From positions 1 to 64,000 of the forward strand of contig CALUKU010000015.1 in the NCBI GenBank assembly GCA_944321295.1: DNA of 64,000 nucleotides, given 5' to 3'. The position numbers and the translations under genes are program-made. This stretch comes from an uncultured Prevotella sp. GTDB taxonomy: Bacteria; Bacteroidota; Bacteroidia; Bacteroidales; Bacteroidaceae. Below, piece by piece: positions 44,695 to 52,375 of the stretch. A model generated the notes under the pieces. That model was not told the origin of the DNA. It saw nothing but the letters and a program-made list of their open reading frames with translations, and ran no database searches. How positions within the stretch are numbered: the stretch's first letter is position 1; each line of letters opens with the position of its first letter.

Positions 44695-46404
44695 ATGAAG
44701 AAAGTTTTATTCTCATTGTGCTTCCTCCTGGCCTTCACGAGCCAGGCATGGAGCAGGCAGCGCAGCCTCGACGAGATAAAGGCAGCAGCAAGCCAGGTAA
44801 TCAATAAGAAGGGCACCGCCCGCAGCGCCGCAAGGATGGGCGTCATGAGGCAGAACAGCCAGCTCACCGTTGTGGGCTACAATGACGGCGGCTTCGCCGT
44901 TGTTGCCAACGACGACCGCTTCCCCGCCGTGATGGGATATTCAGACACGAAGTTCACCGACAACATGCCCCCCGCCCTCGAGTGGTGGCTCACCAACATG
45001 GAGGCTACGCTCAGCGCAAAGGCTGCAGCCGGCGAAACGGTTACGAGAAGCGCCGTGCCCGAAGGCTACAAGACAGAGGTGCCCGAAATGTTGACTACGC
45101 GTTGGGACCAGAGCACTCCCTACTGGAACCTCTGCCCGACCTACGTTGACCCGTCATCGAAGGCCGAAACACACTACCTTACGGGCTGCGTGGCTACGGC
45201 AATGGCCCAGGTGATGTATTATCACAAGCACCCCGTGAAGGGTACCGGCCGCAAGGTTTACCGCTACACTCCCGACGACGGTTCAGCCCCGACTATGAAC
45301 CTTGCCGTTGACTTCGGCTCTACTACTTACGACTGGGCCAACATGCTGCCCGAGTATACCGAGGGAGCTTACAACGACGCGCAGGCCGAGGCCGTGGCAA
45401 CGCTGATGTACCACTGCGGCGTAGCCGTAGACATGAACTACCGCATGGCTGCCAGCGGCGCCCTGCTGGCTAACGGCACGAGGGCTTTGCGCCAGTATTT
45501 CGGCTACGACGAGTATGTGAAGTACTACGTGCGCTCTTACATGAACGAGAAGGAGTGGATGGACATCGTCTACAGGGAGCTTAACGACAACTGCCCCATC
45601 CTCTACGGAGGCGCTGACGACAATATGGGCGGCCACTGCTTCGTGCTCGACGGTTACGACGCTGACGGCAAGGTGCACGTCAACTGGGGATGGTCAGGCG
45701 ACGGCAACGGCTACTTCGACATTGCAACGCTGCACGTTACGGGCAGCACCTTCGACTATACGTTCGACGACATGCAGGAGCTGGCCATCGTGCGCCTGCC
45801 CGACGACGACCGCTATAACGAAACCTATTGCTCTATCTGGGCCTTAGGCGCCGACCTCGAGGTAAGGCGTTCGGGCTCTACGCTGAACTATTCTACGGCC
45901 GGCGTTGCCAACCTCGACGTTGACGACTTCACCGGCGAGATTGCGCTCTTGGCCGTTAACGTAAATGGCGGCGAGCCTATTGAAATCGACAATGCTCCTT
46001 ACAGGGTTCGCAACGTTGAGTTCACTGCAGGATTCCAGCTCGCTGGTACGGCAAGCATATCTTCGCTCGAGGACGGCACGTACAGGATTTACCTTGCGTC
46101 GAAGTCTGACGACGAGTCGGCATGGCAGCCCGTAAGGAGCCACGAGGACATCAACAACAGCTGCATCCTTACCATCGCAGGCAATAAGATTACTATTAAG
46201 CCCGAGGGCGACTCAAGCTGGACTTCAGGCATTGAGGGCGTTGCCGTAGAGAGCGCCGAGGGCGACGGCGTGGTGCGCGTCTACAATGCTTCAGGCACGC
46301 TGGTTTACTCTGCCGAGGCTTCAGAGTTCAATGTTGACGACGTTCCTGCCAAGGGACTCATCATCGTCAACAACGGCGGCAATGTAACTAAGGTTATGAA
46401 GTAA
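44695..46404 (+). CDS. C10 family (streptopain-like) cysteine protease, secreted
   Basis: 569 aa. Signal peptide MKKVLFSLCFLLAFTSQAWS. An inhibitory prodomain of the SpeB type (about 22-120) has NSQLTVVGYNDGGFAVVAND. The catalytic domain spans about 135-365: catalytic Cys165 in YLTGCVATAMAQVMYYHKHP, His314 in MGGHCFVLDGYDADG, followed by VHVNWGWSGDGNGYFD. A beta-rich region and a C-terminal sorting-like domain (VVRVYNASGTLVYSAEASEF, then GLIIVNNGG) end the protein. C10 enzymes such as streptopain and the Bacteroides fragilis C10 proteases degrade host or environmental proteins. The link to this SusCD pair is by position. Confidence 0.93.
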   Translation: MKKVLFSLCFLLAFTSQAWSRQRSLDEIKAAASQVINKKGTARSAARMGVMRQNSQLTVVGYNDGGFAVVANDDRFPAVMGYSDTKFTDNMPPALEWWLTNMEATLSAKAAAGETVTRSAVPEGYKTEVPEMLTTRWDQSTPYWNLCPTYVDPSSKAETHYLTGCVATAMAQVMYYHKHPVKGTGRKVYRYTPDDGSAPTMNLAVDFGSTTYDWANMLPEYTEGAYNDAQAEAVATLMYHCGVAVDMNYRMAASGALLANGTRALRQYFGYDEYVKYYVRSYMNEKEWMDIVYRELNDNCPILYGGADDNMGGHCFVLDGYDADGKVHVNWGWSGDGNGYFDIATLHVTGSTFDYTFDDMQELAIVRLPDDDRYNETYCSIWALGADLEVRRSGSTLNYSTAGVANLDVDDFTGEIALLAVNVNGGEPIEIDNAPYRVRNVEFTAGFQLAGTASISSLEDGTYRIYLASKSDDESAWQPVRSHEDINNSCILTIAGNKITIKPEGDSSWTSGIEGVAVESAEGDGVVRVYNASGTLVYSAEASEFNVDDVPAKGLIIVNNGGNVTKVMK

Positions 46405-46465
46405 CATCCCGGCCGGTTTTTACGGCATTAAGGCTGCCTGCCGTAAGCGGCGGGCTGCATATTGG

Positions 46466-46495
46466 GCGGAGGCGCGCGGCGCCTCCGCTTTTGTG
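46466..46495 (+). terminator. Terminator after the C10 protease gene
   Basis: GCGGAGGC / GCCTCCGC stem with a GC-rich loop, followed by TTTTGTGTTT. Confidence 0.8.
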
Positions 46496-46615
46496 TTTGC
46501 AGGGGCCGCGGCGCGGTTGTCCGCCGCCTTCGGGGCGTGCCGCCATGCGTTCGGCGTGCGCCGTCATTCCACCGTCATTTGTACCGGAGTGGAATATCTT
46601 GATTTACAATGCGTT

Positions 46616-46694
46616 ACAAAAGGCGGCCTTTCACATCGTGAAAGGCCGCCTTTTGCGTTGTAATAGCTTGCCTTTCGCGCCGCGAAAGCTTGCC
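46616..46694. repeat. GGCCGCCTTTC palindromic repeats (family C) beside MITE copy 4
   Basis: ACAAAAGGCGGCCTTTCAC / GTGAAAGGCCGCCTTTTG, then GCCTTTCGCGCCGCGAAAG. Ends 8 bp before the MITE left end. Confidence 0.75.
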
Positions 46695-46702
46695 GTTAAC
46701 GT

Positions 46703-47060
46703 TCATCCGCAAACCTGTTGGATGATGTAGTCGTGCAGTGCGAACAGCCTAAGCCTGAAATATTTGCGTTCACCAGCAGTTCTGGTGAATGATAAGAGCC
46801 TGTTCTCTTGCGTTCGTTCTGAATTTTGTTTTATGACATTCTGATTGCAACCACAACGTACAATCACTCGTCCAAGTGAGGCTCTCGGTAATCGTCATCC
46901 CGGACTTGATCCGGGAACCAGTCGTATGCCGCAACGTTGGTTGTATGAGGGTGCTTTCATTCTGGTTCCCGGATCAAGTCCGGGATGACGACAAATCAAG
47001 TCCGGGATGACAATTACCGAGAGCCTCACTGGGACGAGGGTGTTCATATCCAAATGAGAG
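46703..47060. mobile_element. MITE-like element (copy 4, right end not found)
   Basis: Left end TCATCCGCAAA-CCT-GTTGGAT (46703-46723). The next 150 bp match copy 1, e.g. GCCTGAAATATTTGCGTTCA and CTGTTCTCTTGCGTTCGTTC. It contains family B copy 4. No right terminal repeat is seen, so the end at 47060 is approximate and the copy may be truncated. Confidence 0.55.
46870..47043. repeat. CGGACTTGATCCGGG palindromic element (family B, copy 4)
   Basis: Left GTCATCCCGGACTTGATCC; right GGATCAAGTCCGGGATGAC followed by a second AATCAAGTCCGGGATGACAA, a local duplication of the right arm not seen in the other copies. Confidence 0.85.
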
Positions 47061-47175
47061 GGTGTATTCATACGTATGTTCTTATACCGAATTTACGTTA
47101 ATTATGTCCCTACCGTGGGTGTATTCTTATACCGAACTTGCGTAATAAATCATGCAATCGCTTTATCAAGTGGAA

Positions 47176-47290
47176 TATTTGCATTATCTTTGCATAAGAT
47201 AAGCTGCACTCGGGAAACTGAAAGTAAACTTTCTTTCCTCTCGTTTGCATTATCTTTGCATAAGATAAGCTGCCCTTGGGAAGTGGTTGT
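47176..47290 (+). repeat. 66-bp tandem repeat carrying TATCTTTG promoter boxes, upstream of the AraC gene
   Basis: Two units with TTTGCATTATCTTTGCATAA and GATAAGCTGC-C/A-CTCGGG; the boxes TATCTTTG are at 47185-47192 and 47251-47258, exactly 66 bp apart, and point toward the AraC gene 87 bp on. Same unit and same period as 54155-54361, there on the minus strand. Confidence 0.8.
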
Positions 47291-47344
47291 CCCGTGTGCG
47301 GTGATTAAGTTTGCAACAACCTCATGACATCAAACACATCATAT

Positions 47345-48223
47345 ATGGAAAACATTGAGCTTAAGGAATCCTCAATAGCCGACGTGTTAAGATACGGCCC
47401 GGTGAGCCATGTCGACGACGACCTGCTGCTGATTGAAGACCTCTCACAAGTCCCAAAGGCCAGCATGCCGAGGCGTAACCACGACATAATAATAGGCCTG
47501 TGCCTGGCAGGCGAGTCGGACTATACGCTCAACACCGAAGAGCATATTGTCCGTCCTGACGACGCCCTCATAATACCCAACGGACAGGTGATTGACGCTT
47601 GCCTGCGGAAGCCGGGCACTACGGGCGTTGGCATAATGATGTCGCCCGACTTTTTTCAGGAGGTTGTAGGCGACATGCGTGAGATTTCGTCGCTCATCCT
47701 CTTCTCGCGCAACCATCCCGTGTTCAGGCTTTCGGCCCGCGAGCGCGTCAGCATAATGAACTATTTCAGGTTGATTAAGGAGAAGGTTGACGACGACGGG
47801 TTGCTCTTCCGCAAGGACGTCGTGCGCCATCTCGTGGCGGCGATGATATGCGAGATAGGCAACGCCATCGACCGCATACAGCACAACAGCGAGCCTGCGG
47901 CCACCCGTGCCGACGCCATCTTTACCGACTTCATCCGTCTGGTGGAGCAGAACTATAAGCAGGAGCGCCGCGTCAGCTGGTACGGCGAGCAGCTGTGCAT
48001 AACGCCGAAGTACCTCTCCGAGATGGTGAAGCAGGTGAGCCGCCGCACGCCCAACGAGTGGATTGACACTTACGTCACGACGGAGCTGCGCGTGCAGCTG
48101 CGCAGCACCACCAAGAGCATTAAGGAGATAGCCCGCGACATGAACTTCCCCAACCAGTCGTTCCTCGGCAAGTATTTCAAGGAACATGTGGGCATGTCGC
48201 CCATGACATACCGCAAGCAGTAG
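47345..48223 (+). CDS. AraC family transcriptional regulator
   Basis: 292 aa from the ATG at 47345 (an in-frame ATG at 47324 adds seven residues). The N-terminal cupin-like part (about 25-130) has IIGLCLAGESDYTLNTEEHI and PDDALIIPNGQ. The C-terminal double HTH covers about 190-292: YKQERRVSWYGEQLCITPKY, then TKSIKEIARDMNFPNQSFLG and FKEHVGMSPMTYRKQ. It probably senses a small molecule. No obvious target gene is adjacent; the second SusCD cluster lies upstream on the same strand. Expression may start in the 66-bp promoter-bearing repeats. Confidence 0.9.
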   Translation: MENIELKESSIADVLRYGPVSHVDDDLLLIEDLSQVPKASMPRRNHDIIIGLCLAGESDYTLNTEEHIVRPDDALIIPNGQVIDACLRKPGTTGVGIMMSPDFFQEVVGDMREISSLILFSRNHPVFRLSARERVSIMNYFRLIKEKVDDDGLLFRKDVVRHLVAAMICEIGNAIDRIQHNSEPAATRADAIFTDFIRLVEQNYKQERRVSWYGEQLCITPKYLSEMVKQVSRRTPNEWIDTYVTTELRVQLRSTTKSIKEIARDMNFPNQSFLGKYFKEHVGMSPMTYRKQ

Positions 48224-48269
48224 CCGCCGGCCGCGGCGGCCGCCGCGCTCAGCACGTAACAAAATGGGT

Positions 48270-48540
48270 TCATCCGCAAATCGGTTGGATGGTTTTAATA
48301 AGCAGATGATTAAAGTGTTGAAAAGAACACCGTCCTTGTAGGGACATAATTTATTATGTCCGCACGTTTCGAAGAAACGTATTTTCATCGATGTTCGGAT
48401 ATTTATACGCCCCTCCGTGGCGTGCGGGCATAATGAACCAAAGGTCAGCGTTAAGCTAATTATGCCCCTACAATGGGTGTCTTCAGTTTGCGCTTACTTG
48501 TCAAAAACAAAGTCATACTATCCAACAGATTTGCGGATGA
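48270..48540. mobile_element. MITE-like element (copy 5)
   Basis: 271 bp, ends TCATCCGCAAA-TCG-GTTGGAT (48270-48290) and ATCCAACAG-ATTTGCGGATGA (48520-48540); the flanks GGGT and ACC extend the palindrome. Reverse-complement match to copy 2 over nearly its full length, with about 22 extra bases (around AACCAAAGGTCAGCGTTAAG) inside the right palindrome arm. Confidence 0.8.
48338..48471. repeat. GGACATAAT palindromic element (family A, copy 4, inside MITE copy 5)
   Basis: Left arm GTAGGGACATAATTTATTAT; right arm CGTGCGGGCATAATGA, then the ~22-bp insertion, then AATTATGCCCCTAC. Confidence 0.8.
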
Positions 48541-48550
48541 ACCACAAAAT

Positions 48551-48725
48551 GAGGGTGTATCAAAACGTAGTAAACAGGAGTCAGACGCTTCGCGTCGGAG
48601 TTATCGGGAGTTAACGGACAAATGCCAAGTTGTGTAATTCAAGCTGTTGTCAGTTAACTCCGGGCGGGCAAAGCGAGCCTAACTCATGTTAACTCCTGCT
48701 AACTTCTTAATTTTGATACACCCTC
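48551..48725. repeat. GAGGGTGTATCAAAA inverted-repeat element
   Basis: Perfect 15-bp ends GAGGGTGTATCAAAA (48551-48565) and TTTTGATACACCCTC (48711-48725) around a 145-bp interior with inner pairs GGAGTTAACGGAC / CAGTTAACTCC and GACGCTTCGCGTC. One copy in the window; the GAGGGTGTAT end also occurs in the outer arms of family B elements. Confidence 0.7.
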
Positions 48726-48769
48726 GTCTTATTGATTGTTTGTATGAGGCCTGCTGCAGGGCTGCGCGG

Positions 48770-49774
48770 CTATTTCGAGGCCAGGTCTTGCCGCCCGTCG
48801 GCAGCCTCGGGGCGCAATTGCAGCAGTTCGCCGTCGGTCATCTTGCGGTAAACGCAGTACATGTTTGCGGCCTTCTGCCCGTCGGCGGGGCGGAGGCGCC
48901 TCACTATGCGCATTTCGGCGTCGTCAACGGATATTATCTTGAAGCCCGCCGCCGGGCCCGTAGAGAGGTAGAAGCCGTTGGCGTGGTAGGTGTATCGGGC
49001 GTCGGCTCCCTTTGCCGTGACGGAGCCGTCAGGCGCGGCGTAGGTGGTGATGGTGTCCGCCGAGATGTACATGCAGTCGGCCGTAGCCCGCGCGGCGGCC
49101 GTCACGGGCTGCGCGGCGTCATAGCGGCCGGCCGTTTCCATGCGGTAGGCTTCGGCGCATTTCCACCCGCTGCCCACGGCGTAGCGGGCGAAGTCGGCCG
49201 CCGTGAAGTTCTCCTGTTGCGGCAGGGCGGGGTAGCGCTCGTTGAACGTATCGAGGTCGTAGGGGTGTCTTGACTTGCATGCGGCCAGCTCGTCGGGCGT
49301 CATGGCGCGGTAAACGGCGTAGACGTAAATCCTCGTTCCGTCGCCGTTCATGGCCTGGTTTCTCACGATGTGCAGCTCGTCTGGGCTGACGGAGATGACC
49401 TTAAACACCTCTTCTCCGTCAGACATGAGCCTGTTTGTGCCTTCGTCGTAGGTTACGCCGCGCCTGTTGTAGCCCCTTATCGGGTAGGCGTCGATGAGCC
49501 TGTAGGTGGATATTGAGTCGTCGCTGAACGAGTATTGCTCGGGCGAACCGCCGAAGAGGCCCTCCCAATAGTCTTTTTTCTCTATCGTGCCGTTGGCTTT
49601 TATCTCGTGCGACTCTACGTATTGCCAACCCTTGCCGCCTACGCAGCTCTCGAAATATTCGGCCGACACGGGTTCGGGCACGGGCATGCGCGCCTCGTCG
49701 TCGTCGCTGCACGCCGTCAGGAGCGTGGCCGCGAGCACCAGCGAAAGGGCGTGGCAAAAAAACAATCGCTTCAT
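48770..49774 (-). CDS. Lipoprotein with an internally duplicated domain, function unknown
   Basis: 334 aa. Lipoprotein signal MKRLFFCHALSLVLAATLLT with the Cys in LTACSDDD. Two copies of one domain are visible. Copy 1 (about 38-165) runs from GGKGWQYVESHEI through SDDSISTYRLI and EEVFKVISVSPDELHIVRNQ to YVYAVYRAMTPDEL. Copy 2 (about 195-325) runs from VGSGWKCAEAYRM through ISADTITTYAA and AGFKIISVDDAEMRIVRRLR to MYCVYRKMTDGEL. Such beta-rich lipocalin-like domains are common in Bacteroidota exported proteins but I do not recognise the family. A TATATTTG box at 49808-49801 is a likely -7 element. Confidence 0.7.
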   Translation of the reverse strand: MKRLFFCHALSLVLAATLLTACSDDDEARMPVPEPVSAEYFESCVGGKGWQYVESHEIKANGTIEKKDYWEGLFGGSPEQYSFSDDSISTYRLIDAYPIRGYNRRGVTYDEGTNRLMSDGEEVFKVISVSPDELHIVRNQAMNGDGTRIYVYAVYRAMTPDELAACKSRHPYDLDTFNERYPALPQQENFTAADFARYAVGSGWKCAEAYRMETAGRYDAAQPVTAAARATADCMYISADTITTYAAPDGSVTAKGADARYTYHANGFYLSTGPAAGFKIISVDDAEMRIVRRLRPADGQKAANMYCVYRKMTDGELLQLRPEAADGRQDLASK

Positions 49775-49835
49775 AATTAAGTCTTTTAGGTAAACGTTTA
49801 CAAATATAGCTTATTTCCCGATAAGTTGTACGAAA

Positions 49836-49874
49836 AACGGGAAGAAATCGTATAAATTTTGATTTCTTCCCGTT
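49836..49874 (-). terminator. Terminator after the esterase gene
   Basis: AACGGGAAGAAATC / GATTTCTTCCCGTT, 14-bp stem, 11-nt loop, T run on the minus strand. It is immediately ahead of the promoter of the next minus-strand lipoprotein. Confidence 0.85.
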
Positions 49875-49929
49875 GTCGGCAGTGTTTTATGTCGTCGCGG
49901 CCTGTCGTCGCGGCTCCGGCCGGCGGCCG

Positions 49930-50754
49930 TCAGAAGCTGCGCAGCCAGGCTTTCAGCTCAAGTTGCATCTCGTTGTGGTAGACGAAGCTGTCGCGGTTGC
50001 CCCATCCGTGGCCGCCCTTGGGGTAGACGTGCAGCGAGGCCGGCACGTCGTGGCGGTAAAGCTCTACGTAATAGTTGACGCCGTTGGCCGGCAGCACGCT
50101 CTGGTCGTTGTCGCTCAGGGCTATGAAGGCGCGCGGCGTTACGCGCGAAACGTGCAGGTCGTTGCTGTACTCCTGCTGCAGCCTTTTCTTGGGCTTATGG
50201 CCCAGGAAGTTGTCGTGAGAGCCTTTATGCGTTATGTCGGGCATCATGGTTATCACGGGGTAGAAGAGTATCTGGAAGGCGGGCATGGCGTCGCCCGTGG
50301 CGTGGGTGGCTACGGTCGAGGCCAGGTGGCCTCCGGCCGACGAGCCCATTATGCCGATGTCTGTGGGGTCTATGTTCCAGTTCTTGGCGTTGCGGCGCAC
50401 CAGCCTCATGGCCTCCTCGGCGTCGGCTACGGGCACCTCGTGGTTGCCTTCGGGCATGCGGTATTTCAGCACGATGGCCGCTATGCCCATGTTGTTGAAG
50501 AACGGCGCCCAGTCGTGCCCCTCGTGGTTCATCGCCAGGTGCGAGTATCCGCCGCCGGGGCATATCACCACGGCGCGGCCCGTGGCCGTAGCCTTCTCGG
50601 GCAGGTAGACCCACACCTTGGCCGTGTCGGCCGGGTTGCCGTTAGAGTTTGGCGCCCCGTCGGGCCAAAGGTTCACGTTGAAGCTCTGTTGCGCCGCCAG
50701 CGGCAGGGCGAGGGCCGCCAGGGCGGCCGTGAGTAATGTCTTTCTGAGTTTCAT
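49930..50754 (-). CDS. Exported alpha/beta hydrolase, acetyl-esterase-like
   Basis: 274 aa from the ATG at 50754, which gives signal MKLRKTLLTAALAALALPLA. The alpha/beta-hydrolase fold has oxyanion motif VICPGGGYSHLA, nucleophile Ser in GIMGSSAGGHLAS (about 140), the acid region LSDNDQSVLPANG and catalytic His in YPKGGHGWG. It resembles the bacterial BD-FAE/acetyl-xylan-esterase-type enzymes that deacetylate plant glycans in the periplasm or outside. It is not inside a glycan locus here, so the substrate is open. A well-formed terminator follows. Confidence 0.85.
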   Translation of the reverse strand: MKLRKTLLTAALAALALPLAAQQSFNVNLWPDGAPNSNGNPADTAKVWVYLPEKATATGRAVVICPGGGYSHLAMNHEGHDWAPFFNNMGIAAIVLKYRMPEGNHEVPVADAEEAMRLVRRNAKNWNIDPTDIGIMGSSAGGHLASTVATHATGDAMPAFQILFYPVITMMPDITHKGSHDNFLGHKPKKRLQQEYSNDLHVSRVTPRAFIALSDNDQSVLPANGVNYYVELYRHDVPASLHVYPKGGHGWGNRDSFVYHNEMQLELKAWLRSF

Positions 50755-50971
50755 TTTCTTGATTTGCGTTGTCAAGGTTTAACGTTCCCGCGGGGCTGGC
50801 GCTTTTTGCCGGCCTTGCGGGTTAATATTTTCTCGGATGTTTGCAAATATAACCAATTTTTTTGTAATATTGCATGCTGTTAGGTATTTATAACAATCAG
50901 CGCCTGCGGCGCTTGCCTGCCGGGGTCTGCCCGGCGGCGCGGCGCGTGCCGGCGGATAAAGACATTCAGAT

Positions 50972-51490
50972 ATGAACATATTGGATAAATTCGGCAGCTG
51001 TCCCGTTTGCGGCAGCAGCCACTTTGAGCTGAACTCTAAGAAGAGCAGGAAGTGCGCCAACTGCGGCTTCGAGTTGTTCATGAACCCGGCTGCGGCCGTC
51101 GTGGCGTTCATCACCAACGGGCGCGGCGAGCTGCTCGTAGAGCGGCGCAAGCTTGAGCCTGCCAAGGGCACGCTCGACCTGCCCGGCGGCTTTGCCGACG
51201 TGCTTGAGACGGCCGAGGAGAGCCTGGCGCGCGAGGTGAAGGAGGAAACCGGGCTTGACGTGACCGCCGCGCGCTACCTCTTCAGCCTGCCCAACGTATA
51301 TCATTACTCGGGCCTCGACGTGCCCACGCTCGACATGTTCTTCGCCTGCGAGGTGGCCGACGACGCGGCGCTGATGGCCGGCGACGACGCCGCCGAGTGC
51401 TTCTGGGTGGCTCCGGGCGACATCCATACCGAGCAGTTCGGCCTGCGCTCAGTGCGCCAGGGCCTCTACCAATATCTTAATATGCAGTGA
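50972..51490 (+). CDS. NUDIX hydrolase with N-terminal zinc ribbon
   Basis: 172 aa, cytoplasmic. The zinc ribbon uses Cys10, Cys13, Cys28 and Cys31 (SCPVCG ... KCANCG). The NUDIX box GGFADVLETAEESLAREVKE followed by ETGLD (about 70-92) fits G-x5-E-x7-RE-x2-EE-x-G. This is the layout of NAD-pyrophosphatase/ADP-ribose-type NUDIX enzymes (NudC-like zinc ribbon), but only the nucleotide-diphosphate class can be claimed. Single gene on the plus strand between minus-strand neighbours. Confidence 0.88.
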   Translation: MNILDKFGSCPVCGSSHFELNSKKSRKCANCGFELFMNPAAAVVAFITNGRGELLVERRKLEPAKGTLDLPGGFADVLETAEESLAREVKEETGLDVTAARYLFSLPNVYHYSGLDVPTLDMFFACEVADDAALMAGDDAAECFWVAPGDIHTEQFGLRSVRQGLYQYLNMQ

Positions 51491-51562
51491 CGACGGCCGC
51501 GCGCGGCCGACGTTTGCGCCGGCGCACCGCTCCGCCGTGTAACCGACTGATAGTCAGGCGTA

Positions 51563-51645
51563 TTGCAAAAGGCGTCCTTTCACCACGTGAAAGGACGCCT
51601 TTTGCCGTATGATAGGTAAGCTTTTGCGTGCCGAAAGACGGCCTG
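51563..51645. repeat. GGCGTCCTTTC palindrome cluster (family C) beside MITE copy 6
   Basis: GCAAAAGGCGTCCTTTCAC / GTGAAAGGACGCCTTTTGC, a 19-nt arm pair 73 bp past the NUDIX stop that could terminate it, then CTTTTGCGTGCCGAAAGACG. Ends about 5 bp before the MITE end. Confidence 0.75.
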
Positions 51646-51649
51646 TCGG

Positions 51650-51846
51650 GTGGCCGCAAACCTGTTGGATGATTTTAATAAGCAGATGATTAAGGTATTG
51701 AAAAGAACGCCGCCCTTGTAGGGACATAATTTATTATGTCCGCACGTTTCGCAGAAACGTATTTTCACACCCTCTTTCAAGTGAAAACCATAGCGGTTAT
51801 GCCAAACTCACGGCGTTGAATTTACATCCAATGAAACTGCTGATTA
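51650..51846. mobile_element. MITE-like element (copy 6, shortened)
   Basis: 197 bp: left end with GGCCGCAAA-CCT-GTTGGAT, right end ATCCAATGA-AACTGCTGATTA (51826-51846). The left 110 bp match copy 5 (TTTTAATAAGCAGATGATTA), including half of the family A palindrome (51718-51768); the other half is missing and the sequence jumps to a CACCCTCTTTCAAGTGA fragment of family B. Confidence 0.6.
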
Positions 51847-51861
51847 ACCGCCTGTAGGCAT

Positions 51862-51901
51862 AAGAAAAGTCCGCCCGAGGCGCGAGGCGACGGGCGGACT
51901 T
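51862..51901 (-). terminator. Terminator after desulfoferrodoxin
   Basis: AAGTCCGCCCG / CGGGCGGACTT stem with a 12-nt loop; on the minus strand followed by TTCTTATG. Confidence 0.8.
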
Positions 51902-51928
51902 TCCTGTCTTTCCTACCGGAAGGTCGGT

Positions 51929-52306
51929 TTACTTTGACCTCCAGTGGCCGTGCAGGTTGCAGTATTCGCGGGCGTACACGTCCGTGGCGTCGGTCATGAA
52001 CACGGCCTCGGGCTTGTCGCCGGGCTTGAGGTAGCGGCGCTGCGTCTTGTCGCCCTCAACCAGCTCAATCCATTCGATGTAGTGGTTGTCGAGCATGGGG
52101 TGCTCAACGTCGCCCACCTTAACCTTGTAGCCGCCGTCGATTTTCTCGATTACGGGCACGTGCTTTTCGGTTGCGGCGTCAACGCTGTTCTCGCTCAAGA
52201 GCTGCATGGGCTGGCCGCAGCAGGTCAGCGTGCCTGCGCCTGCGTGCATTACTTCTACGATGTTGCCGCACACGGTGCAGCGGTAAACTTCTTTACGGTT
52301 TGTCAT
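51929..52306 (-). CDS. dfx: Desulfoferrodoxin (superoxide reductase)
   Basis: 125 aa, cytoplasmic. It reduces superoxide to hydrogen peroxide in anaerobes. The N-terminal desulforedoxin-type iron site uses Cys10, Cys13, Cys29 and Cys30 (YRCTVCG ... TCCGQPM). The catalytic non-haem iron site has EKHVP (His49), VEHPM (His69), NHYIEW (His75) and CNLHGHW (Cys116, His119), all present. Two-iron form (2Fe-SOR), normal length. The S41 protease gene ends upstream on the same strand 69 bp before its start. Fits an obligate anaerobe. Confidence 0.96.
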   Translation of the reverse strand: MTNRKEVYRCTVCGNIVEVMHAGAGTLTCCGQPMQLLSENSVDAATEKHVPVIEKIDGGYKVKVGDVEHPMLDNHYIEWIELVEGDKTQRRYLKPGDKPEAVFMTDATDVYAREYCNLHGHWRSK

Positions 52307-52375
52307 AATCTTGTTCCTTTCCTTGTTAGTTGTTGTTATTCGTTGTGACTATAGGCCATGCGGGGCGTGCCGCGC

